64,000 bases of DNA. It comes from Desulfovibrio piger ATCC 29098. GTDB lineage: Bacteria > Desulfobacterota > Desulfovibrionia > Desulfovibrionales > Desulfovibrionaceae. How positions within the stretch are numbered: the first letter of the stretch is position 1; every line of letters begins with the position of its first letter. Of this stretch, positions 45,878 to 54,347 are shown in pieces. The notes below the pieces were generated by a model. It was given only the letters and a program-made list of their open reading frames with translations, was not told the DNA's origin and searched no databases. The stretch covers positions 118,487 through 182,486 of the forward strand of contig NZ_DS996360.1 of NCBI RefSeq assembly GCF_000156375.1, written 5' to 3'. A program made the position numbers and the translations under genes.

Positions 45878-45947
45878 GATTCTAAGCGAGTTTCAGCAAG
45901 GAAGATGGCTCAATGGTCATCAGCATGCTGTTTGAAGGCTTAGAATC
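45878..45947 (-). other. Perfect 10-bp inverted repeat with T-rich exit
   Basis: GATTCTAAGC (45878-45887) and GCTTAGAATC (45938-45947) enclose 50 nt that contain a further CAGCATGCTG palindrome. On the minus strand the stem is followed by ATTTTTTATT, as in a terminated small RNA. It lies upstream of the polymerase-palm gene. Confidence 0.4.
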
Positions 45948-45966
45948 AAAGTATGAGGGCTTTTAG

Positions 45967-45989
45967 AATCATACTTTTATAGTATGATT
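45967..45989. promoter_or_regulatory. Dyad AATCATACT-N5-AGTATGATT
   Basis: Perfect 9-bp inverted repeat with 5-bp spacer. A good size for an operator of a dimeric repressor, or a weak hairpin. The half-site repeats at 45941-45955 (AGAATCAAAGTATGA). Confidence 0.45.
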
Positions 45990-46166
45990 TTGGTGCATCT
46001 TGCACTATGTCCGACAGGCGTCCCTATATATTTATTAAAAAAATTTTTATACAGTAAATTTACATGGGTACAAAAAAATTAAGATTTTCATATAGAAATA
46101 GGTTAGCTCTTGACTCAAAACAGCAAACCCGGAATAAGCTGGAGGATCATCCCCAGGAGGAATACG

Positions 46167-46712
46167 ATGATCCCGATTTTCGCATCGCTGCCAGAGTCCT
46201 CTCAAACGAAAGCGGTCATGGAATATCTTTACGAGCTTGGCAATAGACGGGAGTGGAATGAGCTGGAGAAGGTGCTGCACGAGATTCTGTCTTGCAACGG
46301 CTTTCATAAGCTGAAAGCCCAGGCTTTGGAGTATGCTGTTTTTATGGGCCTTCAGAGGAAGGAGCAACGGCAAGCCCTTGGATACTACCATGATCTTTGC
46401 CGTCTTGAAGATGATTGTGGGCCTTTTCGCACTCAGCGGGCACAGGCCGTCGCATATCTGGTGCGGCTGTTTGAAAATTCTCCACAAAGTGTGCTTGTGC
46501 CGTGGTGTGAGCTCGTATGTGAAGACCTTCCTCCATTCGCACAGTATCTTTGTGGGCGTAGTGGCCTTTTTTTATTGAAAAATCTTTGCAAAAACAGAGA
46601 GTTGACGAGCGCTTGTGTCGTGTTCAGGCTTTTTAAGCGTTTACCCGTCCGTATATGCGACACATATCTGCGCGAGGCCAAGGTCATTCTTCAGAGGCAG
46701 AGGGAGCGTTAA
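46167..46712 (+). CDS. Helical hypothetical protein
   Basis: Unrecognised 181-residue protein, all helix by eye, with repeated hydrophobic-helix spacing (EYLYELGNRREWNELEKVL; YAVFMGLQRKEQRQALGYY) resembling TPR-type repeats. It has seven cysteines. The ATG at 46167 has AGGAGG 6 bp upstream; the frame is open from 46110. Its last 29 bp overlap the convergent XRE gene. Confidence 0.6.
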   Translation: MIPIFASLPESSQTKAVMEYLYELGNRREWNELEKVLHEILSCNGFHKLKAQALEYAVFMGLQRKEQRQALGYYHDLCRLEDDCGPFRTQRAQAVAYLVRLFENSPQSVLVPWCELVCEDLPPFAQYLCGRSGLFLLKNLCKNRELTSACVVFRLFKRLPVRICDTYLREAKVILQRQRER

Positions 46713-46953
46713 CAAGGCGTTGGCATTCCCTGTCAATCAGCGTGACCATGTAGCCGGGCGAAATACCAAAAGCTTGCGCGAGCAAAAAAATTGCGTTCAG
46801 TGTTGGTCGATACTTTTTTTGTTCGATCTGCAACAAATAAACGCGGTCGATTGTCGTGAGGAGCGCCAGCTTGCGCTTGCTCAGGCCTGCATCTTCCCGT
46901 AGGCGAGTCAGCACGTTGGCTACGGCCTCGGTGAGTTTGGGGTAATCTTCCAT
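46684..46953 (-). CDS. Small XRE-family HTH protein
   Basis: An 89-residue DNA-binding protein with the Cro/C1 HTH at residues 14-66 (LREDAGLSKRKLALLT; FLLAQAFGISPGYMV). Likely a regulator of island genes. An AAGG site precedes the ATG. Overlap with the convergent helical protein gene is unusual but both have good ribosome sites. Confidence 0.7.
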   Translation of the reverse strand: MEDYPKLTEAVANVLTRLREDAGLSKRKLALLTTIDRVYLLQIEQKKYRPTLNAIFLLAQAFGISPGYMVTLIDRECQRLVNAPSASEE

Positions 46954-47058
46954 CCAGCCTTACTATCAGGATGGATTGCATTATGTGCAGTGCTGGTATA
47001 CTAAACAATTATATGCAAAATTTTTGGGCTGTTTTCTGGCGTGCCCGGGAGGACAAGT

Positions 47059-48474
47059 ATGGAAAAGCGTATTAAGATGTATAATCCAAAAACAGGTAAA
47101 TCAAAAAATGGATTTATTGGCTTTAGTTGGCCGATTTTGTTTTTGGCATGGATTCCTATGTTTGCGCGCGGTGATATCAGGAGTGGTCTTGAGTTAATTG
47201 CTGTTCAGTTAGGTTGTTTGGCTATTCAGTCTTGTGGATTTCAATCATTTTATTTGATATTTATAGTTATTCAGGTTATGGTAAGTATTTCTTATAATAT
47301 TTATTATACAAAAGGATTGATACGCAAAGGATTTCTTTTTAATGATACAGATGTATTGAATGGAATTGGAGCTAAGACTGTTGGTATTTCTGTTAAAAAT
47401 TGTGTTTTTTACCAAAATGGTACGAGTAATATAGATGATAATTCAGATGATATTGATGGTAGACAATGTTCGGATATGAATAAACTCGAAGATGAAAATG
47501 TCGATAAGATGAAAAAATATAGCACGCGTAATCTGGATGATAATTCAGATGATATTGGGAGTAGGCATTGCTCGGATATAAATAATTTTGAAGATGAAAA
47601 TGTTGATAAGCCGATATCATCTTTGGCTGTAAGGAAAATCAGCAAACTCTCATCTTCAGAGATACAAAAATATGGAGCCATATTTTTTTTGACGATATCA
47701 GCTGTACTTGGATATGTAGAATATTCTTATACTGATACTATATTTTACGTTGTTGAAATCGAAAAAAAACTTTCCCTTGAGCCTACTCTTATAACTACTC
47801 TTTTTTCTTTTATTTATATAATGACAATGACTATTCGTGTAAAATCTGAAATTATATTTTGCAAAGAGAATAGAACCGTAGGTTATTATATTTCGGAATG
47901 GATACTATTGGTGTTATCTGTTTTAGTTACGGCTATGTTTTTCTCTATATTTACTAATTCATGTAAATCAGATGTATTATCTTTTGCTGATATTCATGGT
48001 ATTACTGGAAAGCATTTGCTGTTAGCAGCAGTTATGTTTTCATTTGTAGGTGCGAGAAGCTTGGCTGGTTTCATATGGATTGCCGTAATCTTTGTGGGGA
48101 TTTCTAATGCGATTGATGCTGATAAAGCTATGGGGATATTTGGTGTAATTTTTGCCATCTGTTCTATTCTTGGATTGTCTTTGCAGTTCATTAGATTGTA
48201 TGCCGATCAATTTGGAGCGATGATAAAATCTGATTTTATGGGGGCAAGAACTATTATCTCTGGAGATGTTGCAGAAGCTAAAAATGTTGCTGGAGCCATT
48301 GCAAAGCAGGCTGTAAATATTGGTAAGACATATGTAAATCCTGAAATTGCAATTGCACATAACGCAATTGGTTGTAAACAAAGAAAGAAAAATTCTCCTG
48401 AGGAAAAAGTTGTTGATTTGTCAGATTATAAAAATAGAAATAATAGGAAACGATTAATTCATAAGAGAAAATAA
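47059..48474 (+). CDS. Membrane protein with duplicated acidic repeat
   Basis: A 471-residue membrane protein of unknown role. It starts with a conserved-looking NGFIGFSWPILFLAWIPMF segment of the DUF2628 kind and a second helix. Two copies of a 25-residue Asp/Asn-rich unit follow (DDNSDDI...EDENVDK) encoded at 47434-47508 and 47536-47610. About six more helices and a basic tail end it. The ATG at 47059 has GGAGG 7 bp upstream. GC is low, consistent with transfer. Confidence 0.6.
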   Translation: MEKRIKMYNPKTGKSKNGFIGFSWPILFLAWIPMFARGDIRSGLELIAVQLGCLAIQSCGFQSFYLIFIVIQVMVSISYNIYYTKGLIRKGFLFNDTDVLNGIGAKTVGISVKNCVFYQNGTSNIDDNSDDIDGRQCSDMNKLEDENVDKMKKYSTRNLDDNSDDIGSRHCSDINNFEDENVDKPISSLAVRKISKLSSSEIQKYGAIFFLTISAVLGYVEYSYTDTIFYVVEIEKKLSLEPTLITTLFSFIYIMTMTIRVKSEIIFCKENRTVGYYISEWILLVLSVLVTAMFFSIFTNSCKSDVLSFADIHGITGKHLLLAAVMFSFVGARSLAGFIWIAVIFVGISNAIDADKAMGIFGVIFAICSILGLSLQFIRLYADQFGAMIKSDFMGARTIISGDVAEAKNVAGAIAKQAVNIGKTYVNPEIAIAHNAIGCKQRKKNSPEEKVVDLSDYKNRNNRKRLIHKRK

Positions 48475-48584
48475 AGGATATGAGGTAGTCGTAACTTATT
48501 TATAGCATTGATGTCTTTATAGCTATCTAAAAAAGCATCGAACGTGTTTATTTGACGCACTCGAAAAGTTTTTCAGGAGGTTTT

Positions 48585-49547
48585 ATGTTTCATATACTCG
48601 ATTTTATTGATTCTAAGGATATTCGAGAACATAATGCAAATACGCAGTTTACACCAATGGAACAAGCAGTGCTCATTTATCATAGCTGCCGCACAACCGT
48701 TGATGATAAAATGACAGCTTGGCGTGAATTACTGGAGCGTTACGGAGAGAATGATTTTAAGATACTCAATTATGGAGAGAGACAGTTCGTAAGACGAAGC
48801 AACCGTCAGTTGGTGGAAGATACCGTTCGGCAGTATGAAGCTGCCCTTTCCAGTAGATATACTGCTTCCAATGTAATCTTTGCAGCCAGTTTTGAGGAAA
48901 TAGGACATCCACGATCTGACGAACTTTCCTATTTTACTGATTATGACTCTGCTTTTGCTTTCATCGAAGCTGAAAAACAGAGGTATTTGGATAATGATTA
49001 TCTAAAGGATGTCCCGACAAAGGCGCGCATTTCCATTGTTCCACTGAATGAAAAAAATCGTCGAGACAGTACTTGGTTTGACTTCGATACGGATTTGCGA
49101 ATGACCGGATTATATCCATGCCATTCCAGCGACGAAGACGGAATGGATAACGAAGATCTGGATATGGCATATATCTATGTACCTGTTCCGTTTAAGAAGG
49201 GCGATATTTTAAAAACTATTAACCCAAACTACAAAACCGACTATGGTGTTTTGCCGAGGGATAGCATTTGCCCTTGGTGGTGTGAAACAATGGGTGATTC
49301 TTCTGATATGATAGTTATGCTAGATTGTTATGACTACGAAGAAAATTTATTCGACTATTATGATGATTGCGAAATTCTGGAGTTGGAGAAATGCTCTTGG
49401 TCTGAATTGCCAAAGGAAGAAAAAATACTAATTTTATTAAGTTGCGTTTATCAGGATAAAATGGAAGCTGGGCAGATGCTCTATTACTATTCCAAGTTTG
49501 GAAGAAAAGCATATGATGAAATCGCCGCATACTTGAAAGAAGAATAG
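48585..49547 (+). CDS. Acquired hypothetical protein, tandem copy 1
   Basis: A 320-residue protein whose start, MFHILDFIDSKDIREHN then FTPMEQAVLIYHS, resembles a large unnamed family common on mobile elements of gut Firmicutes. It is acidic, with repeated Asp/Tyr motifs (YFTDYDSAFAFIEAEK) and no catalytic motif I can identify. GGAGG precedes the ATG. The next gene is a near copy (about nine of ten residues by eye). Cross-phylum transfer is inferred from family habit and the low GC. Confidence 0.65.
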   Translation: MFHILDFIDSKDIREHNANTQFTPMEQAVLIYHSCRTTVDDKMTAWRELLERYGENDFKILNYGERQFVRRSNRQLVEDTVRQYEAALSSRYTASNVIFAASFEEIGHPRSDELSYFTDYDSAFAFIEAEKQRYLDNDYLKDVPTKARISIVPLNEKNRRDSTWFDFDTDLRMTGLYPCHSSDEDGMDNEDLDMAYIYVPVPFKKGDILKTINPNYKTDYGVLPRDSICPWWCETMGDSSDMIVMLDCYDYEENLFDYYDDCEILELEKCSWSELPKEEKILILLSCVYQDKMEAGQMLYYYSKFGRKAYDEIAAYLKEE

Positions 49548-49549
49548 AT

Positions 49550-49635
49550 GTGTTAACTAAATAAAGATGTTATATATTTCAAGCTTCCATTGACATCGAA
49601 TATTGCAAAATATAACATCATTATTTAGTTAGCAC
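49550..49635. repeat. 25-bp inverted repeat between tandem copies
   Basis: 49550-49574 and 49611-49635 are inverted copies matching in 23 of 25 bases, separated by 36 bp. The left arm recurs after copy 2 near 50634-50660. It can form a long stem after copy 1 and may be a terminator or the trace of the duplication. Confidence 0.6.
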
Positions 49636-49663
49636 GCTCGAAAAAAATTTTTCAGGAGATTTT

Positions 49664-50629
49664 ATGTTTCATATACTCGATTTTATCGATTCTAGGGATA
49701 TTCGAGAGTATAATGCAAATACGCAGTTTACACCAATGGAACAAGCAGTGCTCATTTATCATAGCTGCCACAGAACCGTTGATGATAAAATGACAGCTTG
49801 GCGTGAATTACTGGAGCGTTACGGCGAGGATGATTTTAAAATACTCAATTATGGAGAGAGACAGTTCGTAAGACGAAGCAACCGTCAGTTGGTGGAAGAT
49901 ACCGTTCGGCGCTATGAAGCTGCCCTTTCCAGTAGATATACTGCTTCCAATGTAATCTTTGCAGCCAGTTTTGAGGAAGTAGGATATCCAGAACCGGACG
50001 AACTTTTCTATTTTACTGATTATGACTCTGCTTTTGCTTTCATCGAAGCTGAAAAACAGAGCTATTTTGATGATGAGGATATAAAGGATGTCAAGACCAA
50101 GGCGCGCATTTCCATTGTTCCACTGAATGGAAACAATGGTCGAGAGAGTCATACTTGGTTTGATTTCGATACGGATTTGCGAATGACCGAATTATTTTCA
50201 TGCTATTCCGGCGACGAAGACGGAATGGATAACGAAAATCTGGATATGGCATATATCTATGTACCTGTTCCGTTTAAGAAGGGCGATATTTTAAAAACTA
50301 TTAATCCAAACTTCGAAACCGGCTATGGTGTTTTGCGGAGGGATAACATTTACCCTTCGTGGCGTGAAACAATGGGTGATTCTTCTGATATGATAGTTAT
50401 GCTAGATCATTATGACTACGAAGAAAATTTATTCGACTATGGTGATGGTTGCAAAATTCTGAATTTGGAGAAATGCTCTTGGTCTGAATTGCCAAATGAT
50501 CAAAAAACACTAATTTTATTAAGTCTCGTTTATCAGGATAAAATGGAAGCTGGGCAGATGCTTTATTACTATTCCAAGTTTGGAAGAAAAGCATATGATG
50601 AAATCTCCGCATACCTGAAAGAAGAATGA
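49664..50629 (+). CDS. Acquired hypothetical protein, tandem copy 2
   Basis: A 321-residue near copy of the previous protein. Differences cluster around residues 100-180 (FEEVGYPEPDELFYF, QSYFDDEDIKDVKTKA). The unit upstream and downstream of the gene is duplicated too (about 1.08 kb). Both copies keep full frames and ribosome sites, so both are probably expressed. Confidence 0.65.
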   Translation: MFHILDFIDSRDIREYNANTQFTPMEQAVLIYHSCHRTVDDKMTAWRELLERYGEDDFKILNYGERQFVRRSNRQLVEDTVRRYEAALSSRYTASNVIFAASFEEVGYPEPDELFYFTDYDSAFAFIEAEKQSYFDDEDIKDVKTKARISIVPLNGNNGRESHTWFDFDTDLRMTELFSCYSGDEDGMDNENLDMAYIYVPVPFKKGDILKTINPNFETGYGVLRRDNIYPSWRETMGDSSDMIVMLDHYDYEENLFDYGDGCKILNLEKCSWSELPNDQKTLILLSLVYQDKMEAGQMLYYYSKFGRKAYDEISAYLKEE

Positions 50630-50699
50630 GTGTGTTAACTAAATAAAGATGTTATATCTTTCAGATTCAATTGACATGGAATCTGGTAAAAAAGTGCCA

Positions 50700-51080
50700 T
50701 TGTAAGGTCTATCATTTCAAGAGTTTTAGATACGACTGTTGATTTCCTCCTGAAACTCGCAAACCAATGCCTCTATCTTCCGTTGTTCTGCTCAAGGTAC
50801 ACAGTTTGTGATCTGCTCTGAATGTGTTTTTGCAAATAATTTTATCAACTTCAAAACAGCAGTCGGAGAAACCCCAATGAGCCTTACGATAGCCAGTATT
50901 GAAAGACCCTTGTACAAGGTTACACTGCCATAGCCTTTTCTTGTACAGGCCGGCCACGAGGAGTCAGTCTCGTAAATTGCAAGGAGCAAATTGCATTTAT
51001 ATCTTTGTTTTCCTAGAGCTTTTCCATTCTTGACGACTTGCGGTGATTGACATTTAGAGCATGGCGTTTTTCGTTCATGT
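50700..51080 (-). pseudogene. Decayed IS1/IS1595-like transposase
   Basis: On the minus strand from about 51077 the first part reads TPCSKCQSPQVVKNGKALGK with a CxxC zinc-finger start, then QRYKCN. A second frame holds TRLTPRGRPVQEKAMAV, and a third continues as LYKGLSILAIVRLIGVSP, TAVLKLIKLFAKTH. This is the zinc-finger plus HTH start of an IS1- or IS1595-type transposase broken by frameshifts. The catalytic part is lost. Confidence 0.6.
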
Positions 51081-51166
51081 AATCTTATCGCACATAAATG
51101 TCGTGAAATTATTAGGTTATTAACATACTCGAAATATTTACTAAAGATATAATCGTAATTTTCGTT

Positions 51167-51196
51167 AAAAAAGTCCCGGCGATTAGCTGGGACTTT
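51167..51196 (-). terminator. Terminator of the six-gene operon
   Basis: AAAGTCCCAGC / GCCGGGACTTT stem followed by TTTT on the minus strand, 40 bp past the ERF stop. Confidence 0.85.
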
Positions 51197-51235
51197 GTTT
51201 TTACTGTAACTGTAACCTCATGCAAACAATGATTT

Positions 51236-51946
51236 TTATGCTAATTTATAACTGTGCAGAGTCCGCATAAAGTTACGCAAGGTAAGCGGTTCTTTTTTGC
51301 AGCGTTCCAGGTGGTCTTTTTGCTCGCTGTAGACTTCGGAGGGAAGCCTGTCGGGAGCGCAACCATACTGGTCTTGCAAGTATGCACGGTAACAATGTGT
51401 CAATTCCGCCAGTCCCAGATCAGCAAGGAGTGCGCTGAGGGAAGGGCGGTTTTGAACGTTTGCCTGTACCGGAGCTGCGGCCTGTTTTCTGGATGCCCCA
51501 ACGGGGTGTGATGTCCGTCTTTTGGGCGATGGCTCCATAATATTACAGGCAGCATTGCCATCATCATCTTCTTCGGGAAGGATACCCAGCATCGCGGAAA
51601 GTGCGTACCTTCTTCCGTAGGTGATGGCACTTCCCATTGCTTGGGGATCATGTTTGGCTAGCGGGATAACCGCTAATGAAGCCTGATATTGTCCACTTTT
51701 TGCGTGGACGAGCTTGGTGACAAGACCGAGATACTCTCCTTCCACGGGAACAGGATACTGGGTAAGCAGTACGTCGTGTTCGATAAGAGCATTTCGGCAA
51801 GCGTCCATGATACTTCCCAACGATGCGTAGGAGTTATGAACGAAGGGGTTAACGGCATCCTTGAGCGCGGGTTTCAAATCTTTTTGTACCGCAATCAGGG
51901 CTTTTGAAAGCTCCGTGATTTCGGCGGAACAGAATGCATAATCCAT
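51236..51946 (-). CDS. ERF-family single-strand annealing protein
   Basis: A 236-residue phage-type recombinase that anneals complementary single strands. The ERF core holds ITELSKALIAVQKDL, NPFVHNSYASLGSIMDACR, and ITYGRRYALSAMLGILPEEDDDGN, the last being the family signature. A Pro/Arg-rich linker and small C-terminal domain follow. The ATG at 51946 has AGGAAGGATC upstream; the longer frame to 52198 is shadow. With the RecB-like nuclease gene 11 bp upstream it forms an exonuclease-annealase pair like Red or RecET. Confidence 0.88.
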   Translation of the reverse strand: MDYAFCSAEITELSKALIAVQKDLKPALKDAVNPFVHNSYASLGSIMDACRNALIEHDVLLTQYPVPVEGEYLGLVTKLVHAKSGQYQASLAVIPLAKHDPQAMGSAITYGRRYALSAMLGILPEEDDDGNAACNIMEPSPKRRTSHPVGASRKQAAAPVQANVQNRPSLSALLADLGLAELTHCYRAYLQDQYGCAPDRLPSEVYSEQKDHLERCKKEPLTLRNFMRTLHSYKLA

Positions 51947-51957
51947 GCTGATCCTTC

Positions 51958-52737
51958 CTAAGCGGTATGTTGTGGGGAAAAGCATAGTTTCTGATACATA
52001 CACCATCCGCAATGGAGCCCCCTGTTTTTCCAGAACAATCCGTGTCGTATCGCTTTGACGATACTGGATATTTCCTGATATGCGGCCATAAAGTCCGGCA
52101 TGGAGCGTTCTGAATGCAGCCAGACAACCTTGAGCTCCTTTGTACGAACAAGGTACAGGAAGCTGACCGGTATGGAGATCTGGAAGCCGAAGGTGCACGC
52201 CATCAGATAGGCGTAGACCGTCAGTTCAAGGGCACGATTGGCTTGTTCTTCATGGGGAGACTTGGCCGAAGTCTTGATATCGATGATTCGCGTGATGTCT
52301 TGGGCGGGAGCATCAATGATGTCCGCGTAACCACGCAAGATGACGCTGTGATCGACTTCCCCGGTTGCGGGATGTACCAGTGGATGCTCAAAGTACGTTT
52401 CCATCTGGTATGTGTTCAAGCCGCCGATCATTTCAAGAAATCTCGTTGCTTCACTCAGGATTTTTCGTTCCGCAGCTTCCAGTTTTTCAGCACTGGAATA
52501 TTCCGTAGCTTCAAGCTGGACGGATGACCAAAATTCCTTGGAGGCTTCTTCCGCCATGTTGGGAATGGCTTTGCCATATACCAGGCAATTTTCCACAATA
52601 TGGTGGAGTGCCGAACCTTCTATGAGCGCAACAGGCGTTTTTTCTACGAGAATTTTCTCGATATAGGTGAGCCTGAATTTTTCCGGGCACTGGCAGTAGG
52701 TATTGAGGCGTGATTTTGAAAGCAGCAGAGGTTCCAT
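51958..52737 (-). CDS. RecB-like PD-(D/E)XK nuclease with Fe-S cysteines
   Basis: A 259-residue RecB-family nuclease that would resect double-strand ends for the ERF protein. Key positions: His45 (GSALHHIVEN), Asp139 (RGYADII), Asp153-x-Lys155 (IIDIKTS) and a later Tyr (LTVYAYL). Cys15 plus Cys243, Cys246 and Cys252 (CGWCMYQKLC) match a Cas4/AddB-type 4Fe-4S cluster. The ATG at 52737 has GGAGG 6 bp upstream. Confidence 0.85.
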   Translation of the reverse strand: MEPLLLSKSRLNTYCQCPEKFRLTYIEKILVEKTPVALIEGSALHHIVENCLVYGKAIPNMAEEASKEFWSSVQLEATEYSSAEKLEAAERKILSEATRFLEMIGGLNTYQMETYFEHPLVHPATGEVDHSVILRGYADIIDAPAQDITRIIDIKTSAKSPHEEQANRALELTVYAYLMACTFGFQISIPVSFLYLVRTKELKVVWLHSERSMPDFMAAYQEISSIVKAIRHGLFWKNRGLHCGWCMYQKLCFSPQHTA

Positions 52738-52810
52738 ACTCCCTCCTGCGTAGTGGCGGGAGGGATGTCCCGCCACCACGGTAAAATGGTAACGGGCTTT
52801 AAGCCTTCAA

Positions 52811-53695
52811 CTAGGCTGCGAAGCGCAACCTGCGTCGAGGCAGGTCTTCAAGAGATGCGTCAATGCCGGTCAGCAATTTTTCCATCTGTTGATGGAGCTC
52901 TTGCCTGACCTGGGTGTTACCCCTGATGGCGTTTGCGTTGGTGTTGGTAATAATTCCTCGGCATTGCTCAACAAGTTCAGACAGTTGTGCATCATCGAAG
53001 ATGTTTCTGCTGCTGAAGTTGTCGAGGAACTGTTTGAGGTTTTCAACAGCCGCGTCGCGTAACCTTCTCGGCTTGCCATCATCATGATTTTGCAGCTTAT
53101 CAGCGATGTTGGTAACAAGGTCGACAAATTCTTCACGCAAAGCCGTGATCGCCTCACTGCGCGCTTGCTCCATGAGTTCTTGAAACTTCTTTACTTCTTC
53201 CTTGTAGATGGAGGGAGGCAAAACTCGTGAAACGGATGGGCCTATCGTGATATATCGCCACTGGAAGCGGAATTTATTTTTGATCATTTCCTGTGTCGGG
53301 TAGTCACATTCGTCGAAGAGTTCTCCAAGGGAGTCTTTGGCATCTTTGACCGTCTGGGGATACCAGTAGAGGAAGTCCTCGACAGCACTATTATAATGCC
53401 ACTTGATCTCCTTCAGGTGTTCCTGAATCTCAGGGATCAGCTTTTTCGGCACCAGAACACAGCCTTTGATGGGGAAGGGCAAGGAGATCTTTCGAAGATA
53501 ATTTCTTGCTTTTCCGATGTGTTGCTTGATGAGAGCCGTAGAGTCTGGGGCGAGGAGCAGTTTTCGTCCTCGCAGGAAATCAACATTCCCGACATCGGCC
53601 AACATGGATTGCGGCAATTTTTTATCCAACTGCCAACATGTGGCCGTCAGCTGAAGTAAGGCTGCTTCCCGAAACATGTTTTCAGCAGTGACCAT
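52811..53695 (-). CDS. DUF3150 protein
   Basis: A 294-residue helical protein of a phage- and island-borne family. The middle (residues 90-170) is rich in aromatic positions (KWHYNSAVEDFLYWYPQTV). The C-terminal half is a helical bundle with a basic end (RRRLRFAA). No enzyme motif is seen. It is fourth in the operon; partners are often AAA ATPases. Confidence 0.7.
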   Translation of the reverse strand: MVTAENMFREAALLQLTATCWQLDKKLPQSMLADVGNVDFLRGRKLLLAPDSTALIKQHIGKARNYLRKISLPFPIKGCVLVPKKLIPEIQEHLKEIKWHYNSAVEDFLYWYPQTVKDAKDSLGELFDECDYPTQEMIKNKFRFQWRYITIGPSVSRVLPPSIYKEEVKKFQELMEQARSEAITALREEFVDLVTNIADKLQNHDDGKPRRLRDAAVENLKQFLDNFSSRNIFDDAQLSELVEQCRGIITNTNANAIRGNTQVRQELHQQMEKLLTGIDASLEDLPRRRLRFAA

Positions 53696-53709
53696 TGGAA
53701 GGAGCTCCC

Positions 53710-53907
53710 TTATGCCTTGTTGCAGGTGATGACTTTCTTCATCTCGGTATAGGGGATAAAGGCCGTCGGTTTCATTTTGATAAAAGTTTCTTCGCCGAGA
53801 AGGTCTTTCATGAACTTTGTGGCCTCGACGCAGGACTTTCCCGGAAAACCGTATGTGGACATTTCGACACGACCATCAGCGGTCACGGTTATCTGAACAA
53901 TTTTCAT
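53710..53907 (-). CDS. DUF2997 small protein
   Basis: A 65-residue protein with the family motif YGFPGKSCVEATKFMKDLLG in its middle. It lies between Ycf35-like and DUF3150 genes with gaps of 9 and 14 bp. In cyanobacteria and phages this family commonly accompanies Ycf35-like proteins. Function unknown. Confidence 0.75.
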   Translation of the reverse strand: MKIVQITVTADGRVEMSTYGFPGKSCVEATKFMKDLLGEETFIKMKPTAFIPYTEMKKVITCNKA

Positions 53908-53916
53908 AAGTTACTC

Positions 53917-54339
53917 CTACAAGGTGATCGTCAGTTCGATACCGCTGTTAACTTGTTTTTCGTTATAGCTATAACGCTTTTTGCGCACAGCTTCCTTGAT
54001 GACTTCGACACCGTAGGCCTGTTTCAGAAGGCCGCCATTTTCCCCTATAGCCCTTTTGAGTTTGCTGTCCCAAAAGTCGCAGAGCAGCATGTAGCTGCCG
54101 TTCCTTTTGATAATGCCTATTTCATAACGTGCATTGGGGATCTGGATGGCGTGGTCACAATGACCAAGTTCTTCTTCCGTGATACCAGGGGGCAGAGGGT
54201 ATTTCTCAGGTTCAACGAGTTTGCCGTACCAGATGTATGTTTTTTGGTTTTCCATGAAGCGGAATCCCATACGGCTACAGGCACGCTTGATAGCACTAAG
54301 ATCGTAGATCTTGAGCTGGATGTGCGAAACGTGTGACAT
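53917..54339 (-). CDS. Ycf35-like DUF1257 protein
   Basis: A 140-residue protein related to chloroplast/cyanobacterial Ycf35. MSHVSHIQLKIYDLSAIKRAC is the family start, followed by CDHAIQIPNARYEIGIIK and LLCDFWDSKLKRAIGENGG. No catalytic residues are evident. Gap to the AAA gene is 8 bp, so they are co-translated. Confidence 0.8.
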   Translation of the reverse strand: MSHVSHIQLKIYDLSAIKRACSRMGFRFMENQKTYIWYGKLVEPEKYPLPPGITEEELGHCDHAIQIPNARYEIGIIKRNGSYMLLCDFWDSKLKRAIGENGGLLKQAYGVEVIKEAVRKKRYSYNEKQVNSGIELTITL

Positions 54340-54347
54340 TTCATCTC

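Larger units (their letters stand above)
45517..46166. other. Gap with two inverted repeats
   Basis: 650 bp without a supported gene. It contains the dyads at 45878-45947 and 45967-45989. The stretch 45540-45780 has normal composition and could be the remains of another gene. Confidence 0.5.
50630..51235. other. Gap around decayed transposase
   Basis: Apart from the transposase remnant and the terminator at 51167-51196, I see no feature in this 606-bp stretch. Confidence 0.5.

Noticed and set aside
44239-45990. Retron or other reverse-transcriptase system
   Set aside because: No YxDD motif is present in the polymerase-like protein; motif C is HDSF, and the repeats do not fit msr/msd layout.
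48585-50690. CRISPR-like or satellite repeats
   Set aside because: The repeat is a full gene duplication; no short regularly spaced repeats exist anywhere in the window.
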